Shown: one piece after another, positions 1 to 8,331 of the stretch
Position numbering within the stretch: the stretch's first letter is position 1
How the letters are laid out: each line of letters opens with the position of its first letter
Origin: Bradyrhizobium sp. SZCCT0153
Lineage (GTDB): Bacteria; Pseudomonadota; Alphaproteobacteria; Rhizobiales; Xanthobacteraceae
DNA length: 64,000 nucleotides
NCBI RefSeq assembly: GCF_018129995.1
Contig: NZ_JAFCKS010000014.1
Span: 20,573-84,572 of the forward strand
Reading direction: 5' to 3'
The notes under the pieces: generated by a model
Told to the model about the DNA's origin: nothing
Database searches by the model: none
The model's input: the letters and a program-made list of their open reading frames with translations, nothing else
Program-made: the position numbers and the translations under genes

Positions 1-252
1 TGCCTGAGAAACGCGCAGCCGTATTGTTGTCGCCGACATCGCGATGCGTGGTGGCGCATTGCACCAATGCCGAGAGCATCGGTCTGATCTGCAAAATCAT
101 CATGCCGGTCGCGCAGCGTGACGTTGCAATTGAAAATAAGCGCGTGAATGCGCGTGTTCGCATTCAATCAGCGCGAGCAAAGTCGTATTGATGCACTGCG
201 GCGAAAAATCTCCGCCTTTTTTTCGGCAGAGTTCCAGCGCCTGCTTGCAGAC

Positions 253-906
253 ATGTCGAGTGCATCGTTCAACACATCCTCTTCATCCTCCGACGACACA
301 GCGGAAACCAAAGCTGACGCCTGCGCGGAGCAAACGCGGCGGGCGCTCCTGATTGGTGCGCTGGCCACTACCGCTTGCCTTGGCTGTGCCCCGCAAGTCC
401 GTGCGGGCGAGGATCCGCCCGGTTCCGACGAACGGCCCCAGAAAGGCGATCTGCTCGTCTTCTCCGAAGGCGATCAGGAGGGAAAGCTCGTCACCGCGGC
501 CGATCTGTCGGCCGGCGGACCGCCGGTACATGCCTGGCCGAAAGACCCGAAGACATCGGTCGTGCGCAGCGCCTCGCGCCTCAACGAGATCCTGATCATC
601 CGGCTCGATCCCGCCGAGCTCGACGAGCAGACGAAAGCGCGCGCTGTCGGCGGCGTCATCGCCTATTCGGCAATCTGCTCGCATGCCGGCTGTCCCGTCA
701 CGGCCTGGGTGAAGAGCGATGTCGGCGACAAGGAGGTGTTCAAGTGCATGTGCCACAACTCCGAATACGATCCTCGCGCGGGCGCGCAGGTCGTCTTCGG
801 GCCGGCGCCGCGACGGCTCGCGGCGCTGCCGCTGGCGCTGGCTGACGGCTCGCTCAGCGTCGCCGGCAACTTCATCGGAAAGGTAGGTGGCGCGCAGCCG
901 GGATGA
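253..906 (+). CDS. Exported Rieske [2Fe-2S] protein
   Basis: Predicted 217-residue electron-transfer protein. The Rieske cluster motif is clear: C142-x-H144 with C147, then C165-x-C167-H168 (numbering from the ATG at 253). C147 and C167 would form the usual disulfide. A twin-arginine segment (TRRALLIGALA, near residue 28) followed by a hydrophobic stretch suggests Tat export, as expected for a protein folded with its cluster. An upstream ATG at 148 is also open but would bury the signal behind 35 extra residues, so 253 is preferred without a strong ribosome site. It lies 117 bp ahead of a PQQ dehydrogenase on the same strand, so it may take electrons from it. That role is inferred. It is not part of a bc1 operon here. 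Confidence 0.85.
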   Translation: MSSASFNTSSSSSDDTAETKADACAEQTRRALLIGALATTACLGCAPQVRAGEDPPGSDERPQKGDLLVFSEGDQEGKLVTAADLSAGGPPVHAWPKDPKTSVVRSASRLNEILIIRLDPAELDEQTKARAVGGVIAYSAICSHAGCPVTAWVKSDVGDKEVFKCMCHNSEYDPRAGAQVVFGPAPRRLAALPLALADGSLSVAGNFIGKVGGAQPG

Positions 907-1023
907 TGGACGGTGCGGGTTGTGCCCGCGTCACGAGAGGCCGCATCCGCCGAGGGGCGGACGACGGGACGAACGACAAGAATTCAAAACAAGAATTCAC
1001 GCGGATGAAAAAGGGGAACGTCC

Positions 1024-2763
1024 ATGAAAACGTCCACGACCAGGAAGCAGTGGTTACTGTCCGGCTTCGTCGCCTTCACGTGTTTTGCCTCGACCGCTGC
1101 CATGTCAGGCCCGATCGAGAATTATTCTCCGGTCACGGCGCAGCGGTTGGAAAATCCCGAGCCCGCCAACTGGATGCTTTACCGGCGGACCTATGACGGG
1201 CAGGGCTACAGCCCGCTCGACCAGATCAACACCTCCAACGTGAAGAACTTGACGCCGGTCTGGACCTTCGCCACCGGCGTCGTCGAAGGTCACGAGGCGC
1301 CGCCGATCGTCAACAACGGCGTGATGTTCGTGACGACCCCGATGGGGCAGGTGATCGCGATCAACGCCAGGACGGGCGATGAATACTGGCGCTACAAGCG
1401 GCAGCTCCCCGACGACCTGTTCCAGCTGCATCCGACCAATCGCGGTGTGGGTCTGTGGGAGGACAAGCTCTATCTCGCCACCACCGACGACCACGTGGTC
1501 GCGCTCGACGCCAGGACCGGCAAGGTGGTGTGGGACACCAAGGTGCAGGACTACAAGAAGGGTCAGTACATGACCTTGATGCCGCTGATCGTCGACGGCA
1601 AGGTCATCGTCGGCGGCTCCGGCGGTGAACTCGGCGTGCGCGGCTATGTCGCCGCCTTCGATGCCAAGGAAGGCAAGGAACTGTGGCGGACCTATACCAT
1701 TCCCGGCGAAGGTGAGCCCGGTCACGACACCTGGCAGGGTGACGACTGGAAGACCGGTGGCGGATCGGCCTGGATGACCGGCAATTACGACAAGGACACC
1801 AAGACGATCTATTGGGGCGTCGGCAACGCCGCGCCATGGCCCGGCGAGACGCATCCCGGCGACAATCTCTACACCTCCTCGGTGCTCGCGCTCGATCCGA
1901 GCAACGGCAAGATCAAGACCTATCACCAGTATCACCAGAACGATTCCTGGGACTGGGACGAGGTCGATGCGCCGATGCTGATCGACCTGCAGCGCGATGG
2001 CCGCAGCATCAAGAGCCTGGTCCATCCCGGCCGCGACGCGATCTTCTGGGTGCTCGAGCGCACGCCGACCAAGATCAACTACGTCGCCGGCTGGCCGTTC
2101 GTCTCGACCGATGTCTGGAAGGGCATCGATGCCGAGACCGGCAGGCCGATCGTCGATCCCGCGCACAAGCCGGTCATCGGCAAGCGCGTCGAGTTCTGCC
2201 CCTCACTGTGGGGCGGCAAGGACTGGCCTTCGGCGGCTTACAGCCAGAAGACCGGCCTCGTCTACGTACCCGCCAACGAGAATTTCTGTGGCGGCTTCAC
2301 CGGCGAGAAGGTCCCGCTCAAGGCGGGTGAGCTCTGGCTCGGCACCAAGCCGGAGGACATCGGTTTGAAGGCGAAGGCCGGCGCCGATCATTTCGGCGAG
2401 CTCCAGGCCTGGGATCCCGCCACCGGCAAGAAGGTGTGGCAGCACAACTTCCCGAAGTCGCAGCTGTTCGGCTCGGTGACGGCGACGGCGGGCGATCTCG
2501 TCTTCGTCGGCGGCACCAACGACCGCAACTTCCGCGCCTTCAACGCCAAGACCGGCGAGCTGTTGTGGGAGCAGAAGACCAACTCCGGCATCATGGGCAT
2601 GCCGGTGTCCTATGAGATCGACGGCACCCAGTACATCGCGATCCAGTCGGGCTGGGGCGTGGACGCGCAGCGTATCCAGGATGCGCTCGTGACCAACAAT
2701 ATCGGCATCGAAGCCAACGTGCCGCAGGGCGGTGTGGTCTGGGTGTTCGCGCTGAAGAAATAA
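1024..2763 (+). CDS. PQQ-dependent alcohol dehydrogenase lacking vicinal cysteines
   Basis: Periplasmic quinoprotein of 579 residues, with a Sec signal (about residues 1-26) and eight-bladed propeller repeats of the form A-x-D/N-x-x-T-G. Likely metal and PQQ site residues are E202 (GGELG), N268 (GVGNAAPW) and D310-W311-D312. The second Asp of this D-x-D is the hallmark of lanthanide-dependent family members such as XoxF and ExaF. At the place where MxaF, XoxF and ExaF carry adjacent cysteines, this protein reads HPTNRG and has none. The start is supported by a GGGGAACG ribosome site. A direct repeat CAAGAATTCA (977-986 and 990-999) lies just upstream. The partner is probably the upstream Rieske protein. 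The substrate is unknown; an alcohol or aldehyde is likely. Confidence 0.9.
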   Translation: MKTSTTRKQWLLSGFVAFTCFASTAAMSGPIENYSPVTAQRLENPEPANWMLYRRTYDGQGYSPLDQINTSNVKNLTPVWTFATGVVEGHEAPPIVNNGVMFVTTPMGQVIAINARTGDEYWRYKRQLPDDLFQLHPTNRGVGLWEDKLYLATTDDHVVALDARTGKVVWDTKVQDYKKGQYMTLMPLIVDGKVIVGGSGGELGVRGYVAAFDAKEGKELWRTYTIPGEGEPGHDTWQGDDWKTGGGSAWMTGNYDKDTKTIYWGVGNAAPWPGETHPGDNLYTSSVLALDPSNGKIKTYHQYHQNDSWDWDEVDAPMLIDLQRDGRSIKSLVHPGRDAIFWVLERTPTKINYVAGWPFVSTDVWKGIDAETGRPIVDPAHKPVIGKRVEFCPSLWGGKDWPSAAYSQKTGLVYVPANENFCGGFTGEKVPLKAGELWLGTKPEDIGLKAKAGADHFGELQAWDPATGKKVWQHNFPKSQLFGSVTATAGDLVFVGGTNDRNFRAFNAKTGELLWEQKTNSGIMGMPVSYEIDGTQYIAIQSGWGVDAQRIQDALVTNNIGIEANVPQGGVVWVFALKK

Positions 2764-2803
2764 GCTCCGCGGCGGATCGAAGACGGCGGAGCATCTGGGG
2801 GCA

Positions 2804-2833
2804 AATGCGGCGGACGGCAACGTCCGCCGCATT
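2804..2833. terminator. Perfect 13-bp stem, bidirectional terminator
   Basis: Thirteen-base-pair stem (2804-2816 with 2821-2833) and a GCAA tetraloop, between the convergent dehydrogenase and small exported protein genes. It is followed by TTGCTTT on the plus strand. A smaller inverted repeat GCTCCGC/GCGGAGC lies directly after the dehydrogenase stop. Confidence 0.8.
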
Positions 2834-2853
2834 TTGCTTTGCGCGACCGTGGT

Positions 2854-3114
2854 TCATTTGCCTTGGCGGTCGACCTTGTCTTTCTCCTTCTGGTTCATCT
2901 CCTGAACCTTCGGATCGGTGCTGCTCTGCCCGGTGGTCTGGGTGGTCGAGGCGGGCGGGGCGGCGGCGTTGGGTACCGAGGTCTGGTCCGGCGCGGTCGG
3001 GCGCGTTGCCGTCGTCGGGGGCGTCGTGCTGCTCTGGGCGAATGCGCCTGCGGTCGTCATGAAAAAGGCGCCCGACAGCAATGAGACTGCGAGCGCCTTT
3101 GAGGTGTTGGTCAT
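2854..3114 (-). CDS. Small exported Thr/Pro/Ala-rich protein
   Basis: 86 residues, no family recognised. It has a Sec signal (MTNTSKALAVSLLSGAFF, cleavage likely after FAQ), then a low-complexity Ser/Thr/Pro/Ala stretch, then a charged tail rich in Lys, Gln and Asp. The start at 3114 is chosen because AGGAGC precedes it and because it opens directly into the signal peptide; the frame remains open upstream. It sits 55 bp upstream-side of the molybdenum hydroxylase stop on the same strand, so it could be read with that operon. Function unknown; probably an unstructured periplasmic protein. Confidence 0.65.
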   Translation of the reverse strand: MTNTSKALAVSLLSGAFFMTTAGAFAQSSTTPPTTATRPTAPDQTSVPNAAAPPASTTQTTGQSSTDPKVQEMNQKEKDKVDRQGK

Positions 3115-3169
3115 CGATCTGCTCCTGTCAGATCGATGGAAACGGCGCGAGGCCGTTCTATGTTCCGTC

Positions 3170-5482
3170 TTAGGCCTCCAATTGCTTGCCGAGCGGAAGC
3201 GAGCGGATGCGTTTTCCGGTCGCTGCGAAGATCGCATTCATCAGCGCGGGCGCGAACGGCGGAACTCCGGGCTCGCCAACGCCGCTCGGCGGCGTGTCGG
3301 GTCCGGGCGGCACGATGTGGACGTTGGTCACCGTAGGGGATTCGTCGATCCTGACGACCTGGAAGTCGTCAAAATTCTTCTGCTCCACCTTGCCGTCCTT
3401 GAAGGTGATCTCGCCGTATTTGGCAACGCTCAACCCCATGATCGCCGCGCCCTCGATCTGCGAGGCGATGCGCTCGGGGTTGACATAGGTCCCGCAGTCG
3501 ATCGCGGTGTCCACCCGTGGCACCGTCAGCTTGCCCTTGTCGTCGACGGCCACCTCGACGATGGTCGCGATGTAGCTGACGAAGCTGCGGTGCACGGCGA
3601 TGCCGAGGCCATGGCCCTTGGGCACCTGACGGCCCCATTCGCCCTTTTCGGCGACCAGCTCGACCACCTTGCGAAGGCGCGCGGTGTCGATCGGATAGCT
3701 GTCGAAGGGCTCGCCGTAGTTCCACATGTCCTTCACGGCCGGCTTGACGATGCGCGGGCTGCCGATCAGCGCGAGCAGCGTCTCCTTCTGGTCGCGGCCG
3801 GTCGCATGCGCGATCTCGCCCACCATCGACTGCACCGCGAAGGCGCGGGGGATGTTCGAGACCGAGCGGAACCAGCCAATGCGGGTGAACGCCGCAGCTT
3901 CCGGGTTCTCGCAAGAGATGTTGGCGATCTCGAACGGCATGTCGACCAGACCCATGCCGAGCTCGAAGGGCGCCTCGTGCTTTTCACCCGCGGCAAAGGT
4001 CGAGGCGATGCTCGGGGCCACGCTGCGGTGACGCCAGGCGATCACCTTGCCGCTCTTGTCGAGCCCCGCCTCGATGCGCTCGACCGAGACCGTGTGCAGG
4101 AAGTCGTGGCGGACGTCGTCCTCGCGCGTCCATTGCACCTTGACGGGCGCGCCGAGCTCCTTCGACAGCAGTGCGGCCTCGAGCGCGAAGTCGCATTTCG
4201 ACTTGCGGCCGAAACCGCCACCGAGCAGGGTGACGTTGACCGTGACATTGCCCTCGGGAATACCGAGGGTTTTTGCGACGTCCTCGCGGGTGCCGCCGGG
4301 ACTCTGCACCGGCGCCCAGATCTCCGCCTTGTCACCCTTGACGTCGGCGACCGCCACCGGCGGCTCCATGCTGACATGGGCGAGATGCGGCAGATAATAT
4401 TCGCCGACGAGCACCTTGTCCGCGCCCTTCAGGGCCGCCTCGGCGTCGCCTTCCTGGCGCACCACGAGGCCCGGCTTGCGCGAGGCTTCCTCGAGCTCCT
4501 TGCGATAGGCGACGGAATCGTATTTGCCGTTGGCACCGTCGTCCCAGGTCAGCTTCAGCGCGTCGCGGCCCTTGATCGCTGCGCCGGTGTTGCGCGCGAT
4601 CACGGCAACGCCGCCGAGCGGCTGGAATTTCGACGGCCACGGCCAGCCGCGGACCTGCATCACCTTCTCGACCCCCGGAACCTTCAATGCGGCATCAGGA
4701 TCGAACTTGACGAGCTTGCCGCCGGTCACCGGGGGACGCGCGATCACCGCGTATTTCATGCCGGGGAGACGCACGTCGGCACCGTAACGCGCCTTGCCGG
4801 TGGTGATGTCGTGGAGATCGACGATGCCGACCTGGCCCTTGCCGAGATAGCGGAAGTCCTTGGGGTCCTTCAGCTTGAGGCCTTCGATGCTCGGCACCGA
4901 TTCCTTGGCGGCGTCGGCTGCGAGTTCGCCGAAGCCGAGCTTGCGGCCGCTGGCGCCATGGACGACCTCGTGATTGACGGCCTTGACCTCGGTCGCCGGC
5001 ACGCCCCAGCGCTTGGCGGCGGCCTGCTCCAGCATGGTGCGGGCGGAGGCGCCGATCTGGCGCATCGGTATCAGATAATGCCGCGTGCTGCGCGAGCCGT
5101 CGGTGTCCTGGTTGCCGAACTTGACCTCGTCGCCGTGGGCCTGCTCCACCTTCACCCTGGCCCAGTCGGCCTCCATCTCCTCGGCAACGATCAGCGGCAG
5201 GCTGGTGCGCACGCCGGTGCCCATCTCGGCACGGTGCGCGAGGATGGTGACGGTGCCGTCGGGCGCAACGGCGACGAACACGCGAGGATCGATCACGACG
5301 CCGTGCGGCATCTTGCCGGCGCCGGTCTCATAGGCGAACGCCTGGCGCGACATCACGGGCGCCGCGAGCACGAAGCCGCCGGTGATGCCGAGCCCCTTCA
5401 GGATGCTGCGGCGCGAGACCTTTTCGACACGGATATTCTTTTCGAAGCCACGAAGCTTCCCGGGGTTGTCGATGAAATTCAT
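3170..5482 (-). CDS. Molybdopterin-binding subunit of periplasmic aldehyde/isoquinoline oxidoreductase
   Basis: 770-residue large subunit of the xanthine dehydrogenase superfamily, of the IorB / periplasmic aldehyde oxidase branch. It starts with a Tat signal (SRRSILKGLGITGGFVLAAP), so the holoenzyme is exported. The typical molybdenum-cofactor segments are present, for example TLLGGGFGRKS and PPSGVGEPGVPP near the C terminus, where the catalytic Glu of the family sits (GVGEPG). The start at 5482 follows GGGAGTG and lies one base beyond the stop of the 2Fe-2S subunit gene, so translation is coupled. Position among alcohol dehydrogenases suggests oxidation of the aldehydes they form. The true substrate cannot be read from sequence. 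Confidence 0.88.
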   Translation of the reverse strand: MNFIDNPGKLRGFEKNIRVEKVSRRSILKGLGITGGFVLAAPVMSRQAFAYETGAGKMPHGVVIDPRVFVAVAPDGTVTILAHRAEMGTGVRTSLPLIVAEEMEADWARVKVEQAHGDEVKFGNQDTDGSRSTRHYLIPMRQIGASARTMLEQAAAKRWGVPATEVKAVNHEVVHGASGRKLGFGELAADAAKESVPSIEGLKLKDPKDFRYLGKGQVGIVDLHDITTGKARYGADVRLPGMKYAVIARPPVTGGKLVKFDPDAALKVPGVEKVMQVRGWPWPSKFQPLGGVAVIARNTGAAIKGRDALKLTWDDGANGKYDSVAYRKELEEASRKPGLVVRQEGDAEAALKGADKVLVGEYYLPHLAHVSMEPPVAVADVKGDKAEIWAPVQSPGGTREDVAKTLGIPEGNVTVNVTLLGGGFGRKSKCDFALEAALLSKELGAPVKVQWTREDDVRHDFLHTVSVERIEAGLDKSGKVIAWRHRSVAPSIASTFAAGEKHEAPFELGMGLVDMPFEIANISCENPEAAAFTRIGWFRSVSNIPRAFAVQSMVGEIAHATGRDQKETLLALIGSPRIVKPAVKDMWNYGEPFDSYPIDTARLRKVVELVAEKGEWGRQVPKGHGLGIAVHRSFVSYIATIVEVAVDDKGKLTVPRVDTAIDCGTYVNPERIASQIEGAAIMGLSVAKYGEITFKDGKVEQKNFDDFQVVRIDESPTVTNVHIVPPGPDTPPSGVGEPGVPPFAPALMNAIFAATGKRIRSLPLGKQLEA

Positions 5483-5483
5483 G

Positions 5484-5936
5484 TCACACTCCCGTCGATG
5501 CGAGATGGACCGCATTCTCGATGCGCTGGTAGCAGCCGCAACGGCAGATGTTGCCGGACATCGCTTCGCGGATCTGGTCGTGCGACGGCTTCGGGTTGTC
5601 CATCAGCAGCGCCGCCGCCTGCATGATCTGGCCGGCCTGGCAGAAGCCGCATTGGGGAACGTTGACTTGGCGCCAGGCCTTCTGCACCGGGTGATCGCCG
5701 TTCGGATGCAGTCCTTCGATCGTCGTGACCTCGCGCCCGGCGACGTCGTTGATCGACGTGATGCAGGAGCGTACGGCCTCCTTGTCGACGATGACGGTGC
5801 AGGCGCCGCACAGGGCCTGGCCGCAGCCGAACTTCGTGCCGGTAAGTCCGGCCTCGTCGCGCAGGAACCAGAGTAGCGGGAGATCCGGGTCGCCGTCCCA
5901 GCTCTGTTCCTGGCCGTTGATCTTCACCTTGATCAT
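5484..5936 (-). CDS. [2Fe-2S] subunit of periplasmic aldehyde/isoquinoline oxidoreductase
   Basis: 150-residue IorA-type small subunit with two [2Fe-2S] clusters. The N-terminal plant-ferredoxin motif is GCGQALCGACTV plus C after about 20 residues. The C-terminal alpha-helical cluster motif is CGFCQAGQ followed by CRCGCY. It has no signal peptide and is presumably carried out with the Tat-signal large subunit (hitchhiker export, as in related enzymes). First gene of the two-gene operon. No cytochrome subunit follows, so the electron acceptor must be encoded elsewhere. Confidence 0.9.
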   Translation of the reverse strand: MIKVKINGQEQSWDGDPDLPLLWFLRDEAGLTGTKFGCGQALCGACTVIVDKEAVRSCITSINDVAGREVTTIEGLHPNGDHPVQKAWRQVNVPQCGFCQAGQIMQAAALLMDNPKPSHDQIREAMSGNICRCGCYQRIENAVHLASTGV

Positions 5937-6279
5937 GATCGTCCCTCGCTCTTCATAAGCTTGCCGATTTCGATGTTCTCCGACGTCGGTCGGTTCGATG
6001 CCTGCTGCGTCGTGGCGCGCGCATTCCGGCCGTCATCCCGCGTGGGCAGATCCCGGCAGGAAAAAGGAATGCGAATCGCGATGTTGGATGTGCTCGATAC
6101 CTCCCGTCTTGTTCTTGATTATTGAATTTCGCGCGGCATCGTCACGAAGCGGTCGTAGCAGAGACCGCCTCGGTCCGGCGTTCACAGCCGGGTGTTTTCG
6201 ATGGAAAAGATTGCAACGAAGGTTTGTCAAAAGCAGGGCGCGGCTTCGCTCCGCGCGCGCCGGTCGCAATGGGCACAAC
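5937..6279. other. Intergenic region upstream of the molybdenum hydroxylase operon
   Basis: About 340 bp with no supported gene. It should carry the leftward promoter for the iorAB-like operon. No clear -35/-10 pair or operator was recognised. The open frames crossing it have no ribosome site and no recognisable protein features. Confidence 0.4.
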
Positions 6280-6320
6280 AAAAAAAGCTTCGTCCGCCAG
6301 AAGACCTGTGCGGACGAAGC
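6280..6320 (-). terminator. Intrinsic terminator for the xoxF-gfa transcription unit
   Basis: On the minus strand an 11-bp stem (GCTTCGTCCGC with GCGGACGAAGC, plus-strand 6287-6297 and 6310-6320) is followed immediately by seven T (plus-strand A run 6280-6286). This is a textbook rho-independent terminator for transcripts leaving gfa. Confidence 0.8.
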
Positions 6321-6500
6321 AGGATGCCTCAGTCGAGGGAGGGAGAAACGCAAGCGCCGCGGACTTCAAGCAGGAAGCCGGCGGCCCTGCGTAGTCATTC
6401 AGGGACCAGGACTGAGGGAGCCACTGAGGGAACCAATGGGCCCTCGCATGCGCAGAGTGGAGAAGCGGCGGCACCGCGCCGCGATTGTCCCGGGACCGGA

Positions 6501-6538
6501 CCCGTCCGGCTCGCTGGCGGACCAGCGAGCCGGACGGG
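6501..6538. terminator. Perfect 17-bp hairpin just after gfa
   Basis: Arms 6501-6517 and 6522-6538 are perfect reverse complements around a CGGA loop, 25 bp beyond the gfa stop. There is no T run on either side, so it may be a 3'-end stabiliser or a processing hairpin, with the T-run terminator at 6280-6320 doing the stopping. Confidence 0.6.
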
Positions 6539-6563
6539 CGCGGCAAACGTCAGGCGGCCTTGC

Positions 6564-7127
6564 TCAGGCGGCTTTGGCTTTCGCCACATGCGTCGCGATC
6601 GCGTCCATCAGCGCCGGCGACAGGCAGTCATAGGGCTCGAGACCGATTTCCTTCAGGCGCGAACGAATACCGGACATCTGCTCCGGCTTCACGCCCGCTT
6701 CGATCACCGAGGACACGAAGGCGGCGAATTGCGGCGCCTGCGAGCCCTGTTCCTGGAACAGTTCGGGATGGATGAAGTCGAGGCCGTAGAACGGGTGGCC
6801 CTTGTTCTCGATGCGGCCGTACATGTGCGTACCGCAGGCCTTGCAGGCGTGGCGCTGGATCACCGCCGACGGATCGACGATCTGGAGCTTGTCCCCGTTC
6901 TCGAGCACGGTGACGTTCTGGCGTGGCACCACGGCGACGACGGAGAACGTCGCCCCCTGCGGCTTCCAGCACTTGGTGCAGCCGCACGCGTGGTTGTGCG
7001 CGACGTCGCCCTTGATGCCGATCTTGACCTGGTGGTCCTTGCATTTGCAGGCGAGCGTGCCGCCGGCAAAGCTGCCGCTGCCCTGTTTGAGGCCGTTATC
7101 GATCGAGGGATGGAGTGCAACAGTCAT
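6564..7127 (-). CDS. gfa: Glutathione-dependent formaldehyde-activating enzyme
   Basis: 187-residue cytoplasmic zinc protein of the GFA family, which promotes condensation of formaldehyde with glutathione to S-hydroxymethylglutathione. Zinc-binding cysteines are visible as CKC, CGCTKCW and CKACG; length and order match the Gfa family. A strong AAGGAGGATCG ribosome site fixes the start at 7127. It follows the formaldehyde dehydrogenase gene by 33 bp on the same strand, and supplies that enzyme's substrate. Last gene of the xoxF transcription unit. Confidence 0.95.
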   Translation of the reverse strand: MTVALHPSIDNGLKQGSGSFAGGTLACKCKDHQVKIGIKGDVAHNHACGCTKCWKPQGATFSVVAVVPRQNVTVLENGDKLQIVDPSAVIQRHACKACGTHMYGRIENKGHPFYGLDFIHPELFQEQGSQAPQFAAFVSSVIEAGVKPEQMSGIRSRLKEIGLEPYDCLSPALMDAIATHVAKAKAA

Positions 7128-7160
7128 GGGTCGATCCTCCTTGGGGGTGACGCTTTCGAG

Positions 7161-8270
7161 TTAGAACACGACGACTGAACGGATGGATTTGCCCTCGTGC
7201 ATGAGGTCAAAGCCCTTATTGATCTCCTCGAGCTTGAGCACGTGGGTGATCATCGGATCGATCTGGATCTTTCCGTTCATGTACCAGTCGACGATCTTCG
7301 GCACGTCGGTGCGGCCGCGCGCGCCGCCGAAGGCGGTGCCGCGCCAGTTGCGCCCGGTGACGAGCTGGAACGGGCGGGTGGCGATCTCCTTGCCGGATTC
7401 GGCGACGCCGATGATGATCGAGGTGCCCCAGCCGCGATGGCAGGCTTCCAGCGCCTGGCGCATCACCGTGGTGTTGCCGGTGCAGTCGAAGGTGTAGTCG
7501 GCGCCACCGTCGGTGAGGGCGACGAGATGCGGGACGATGTCGCCCGTGATCTTTTTGGGATTGACGAATTCGGTCATGCCGAACCTGCGGCCCCAATCCT
7601 CCTTGGAATCGTTGATGTCGACGCCGATGATCTTGTCGGCGCCGGCCATCTTGGCACCCTGGATCACGTTGAGGCCGATGCCGCCGAGGCCGAACACGAC
7701 CACGTTGGAGCCAGGCGTGACCTTGGCGGTATTGACGACGGCGCCGACGCCGGTGGTGACGCCGCAGCCGATGTAGCAGCTCTTGTCGAACGGCGCGTCC
7801 TCGCGGATCTTGGCGACCGCGATCTCCGGCAGCACCGTGAAGTTCGAGAAGGTCGAGCAGCCCATGTAGTGGTAGACCGGCTTGCCCTTGTAGGAGAAGC
7901 GGCTGGTGCCGTCGGGCATCACGCCCTTGCCCTGCGTCGCGCGGATCGCGGTGCAGAGATTGGTCTTCTGGCTGAGGCAGCTTTTGCACTGCCGGCATTC
8001 CGGCGTGTAGAGCGGGATGACGTGGTCGCCCGGCTTCACCGAGGTCACGCCGGGACCGATCTCGCGGATGATGCCCGCGCCCTCGTGGCCCAGGATCGAC
8101 GGGAAAATTCCTTCGCTGTCGAAGCCGTCGAGCGTGTAGGCGTCGGTGTGGCAGATGCCCGTCGCCTTGATCTCGACCAGGACTTCGCCGGCCTTCGGTC
8201 CTTCCAGATCGACCTCGACGATCTCGAGCGGCTTCTTGGCTTCGAAAGCGACGGCGGCACGTGTCTTCAT
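7161..8270 (-). CDS. frmA: S-(hydroxymethyl)glutathione dehydrogenase (class III alcohol dehydrogenase)
   Basis: 369-residue zinc- and NAD-dependent enzyme that oxidises S-hydroxymethylglutathione to S-formylglutathione in the cytoplasm. Seen: catalytic zinc Cys40 (GICHTD), GHE at 61-63, a structural zinc cluster of cysteines near 92-106 (ECRQCKSC...C), and the Rossmann motif GLGGIGLN. Length is typical for class III ADH. AAGGAG precedes the start. It lies between the cytochrome and gfa genes in the xoxF operon, so the toxic product of methanol oxidation is handled by the same transcript. It could equally be named flhA or adhC. Confidence 0.96.
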   Translation of the reverse strand: MKTRAAVAFEAKKPLEIVEVDLEGPKAGEVLVEIKATGICHTDAYTLDGFDSEGIFPSILGHEGAGIIREIGPGVTSVKPGDHVIPLYTPECRQCKSCLSQKTNLCTAIRATQGKGVMPDGTSRFSYKGKPVYHYMGCSTFSNFTVLPEIAVAKIREDAPFDKSCYIGCGVTTGVGAVVNTAKVTPGSNVVVFGLGGIGLNVIQGAKMAGADKIIGVDINDSKEDWGRRFGMTEFVNPKKITGDIVPHLVALTDGGADYTFDCTGNTTVMRQALEACHRGWGTSIIIGVAESGKEIATRPFQLVTGRNWRGTAFGGARGRTDVPKIVDWYMNGKIQIDPMITHVLKLEEINKGFDLMHEGKSIRSVVVF

Positions 8271-8331
8271 CGTAAACTCCTTGAATTCTCGCAGGGCGCC
8301 AGGACCCGGGTCCCGGTCGGGCTCCGCACGT

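Noticed and set aside
148..252. N-terminal extension of the Rieske protein from the ATG at 148
   Set aside because: It would place 35 charged residues ahead of an otherwise normal Tat signal region; family length fits the start at 253 better.
2918..5626. 902-codon plus-strand open frame antisense to the molybdenum hydroxylase
   Set aside because: No ribosome site, composition of a reverse-complement shadow (His/Asp/Arg-rich, no domains), and it covers a gene with clear family motifs on the other strand.
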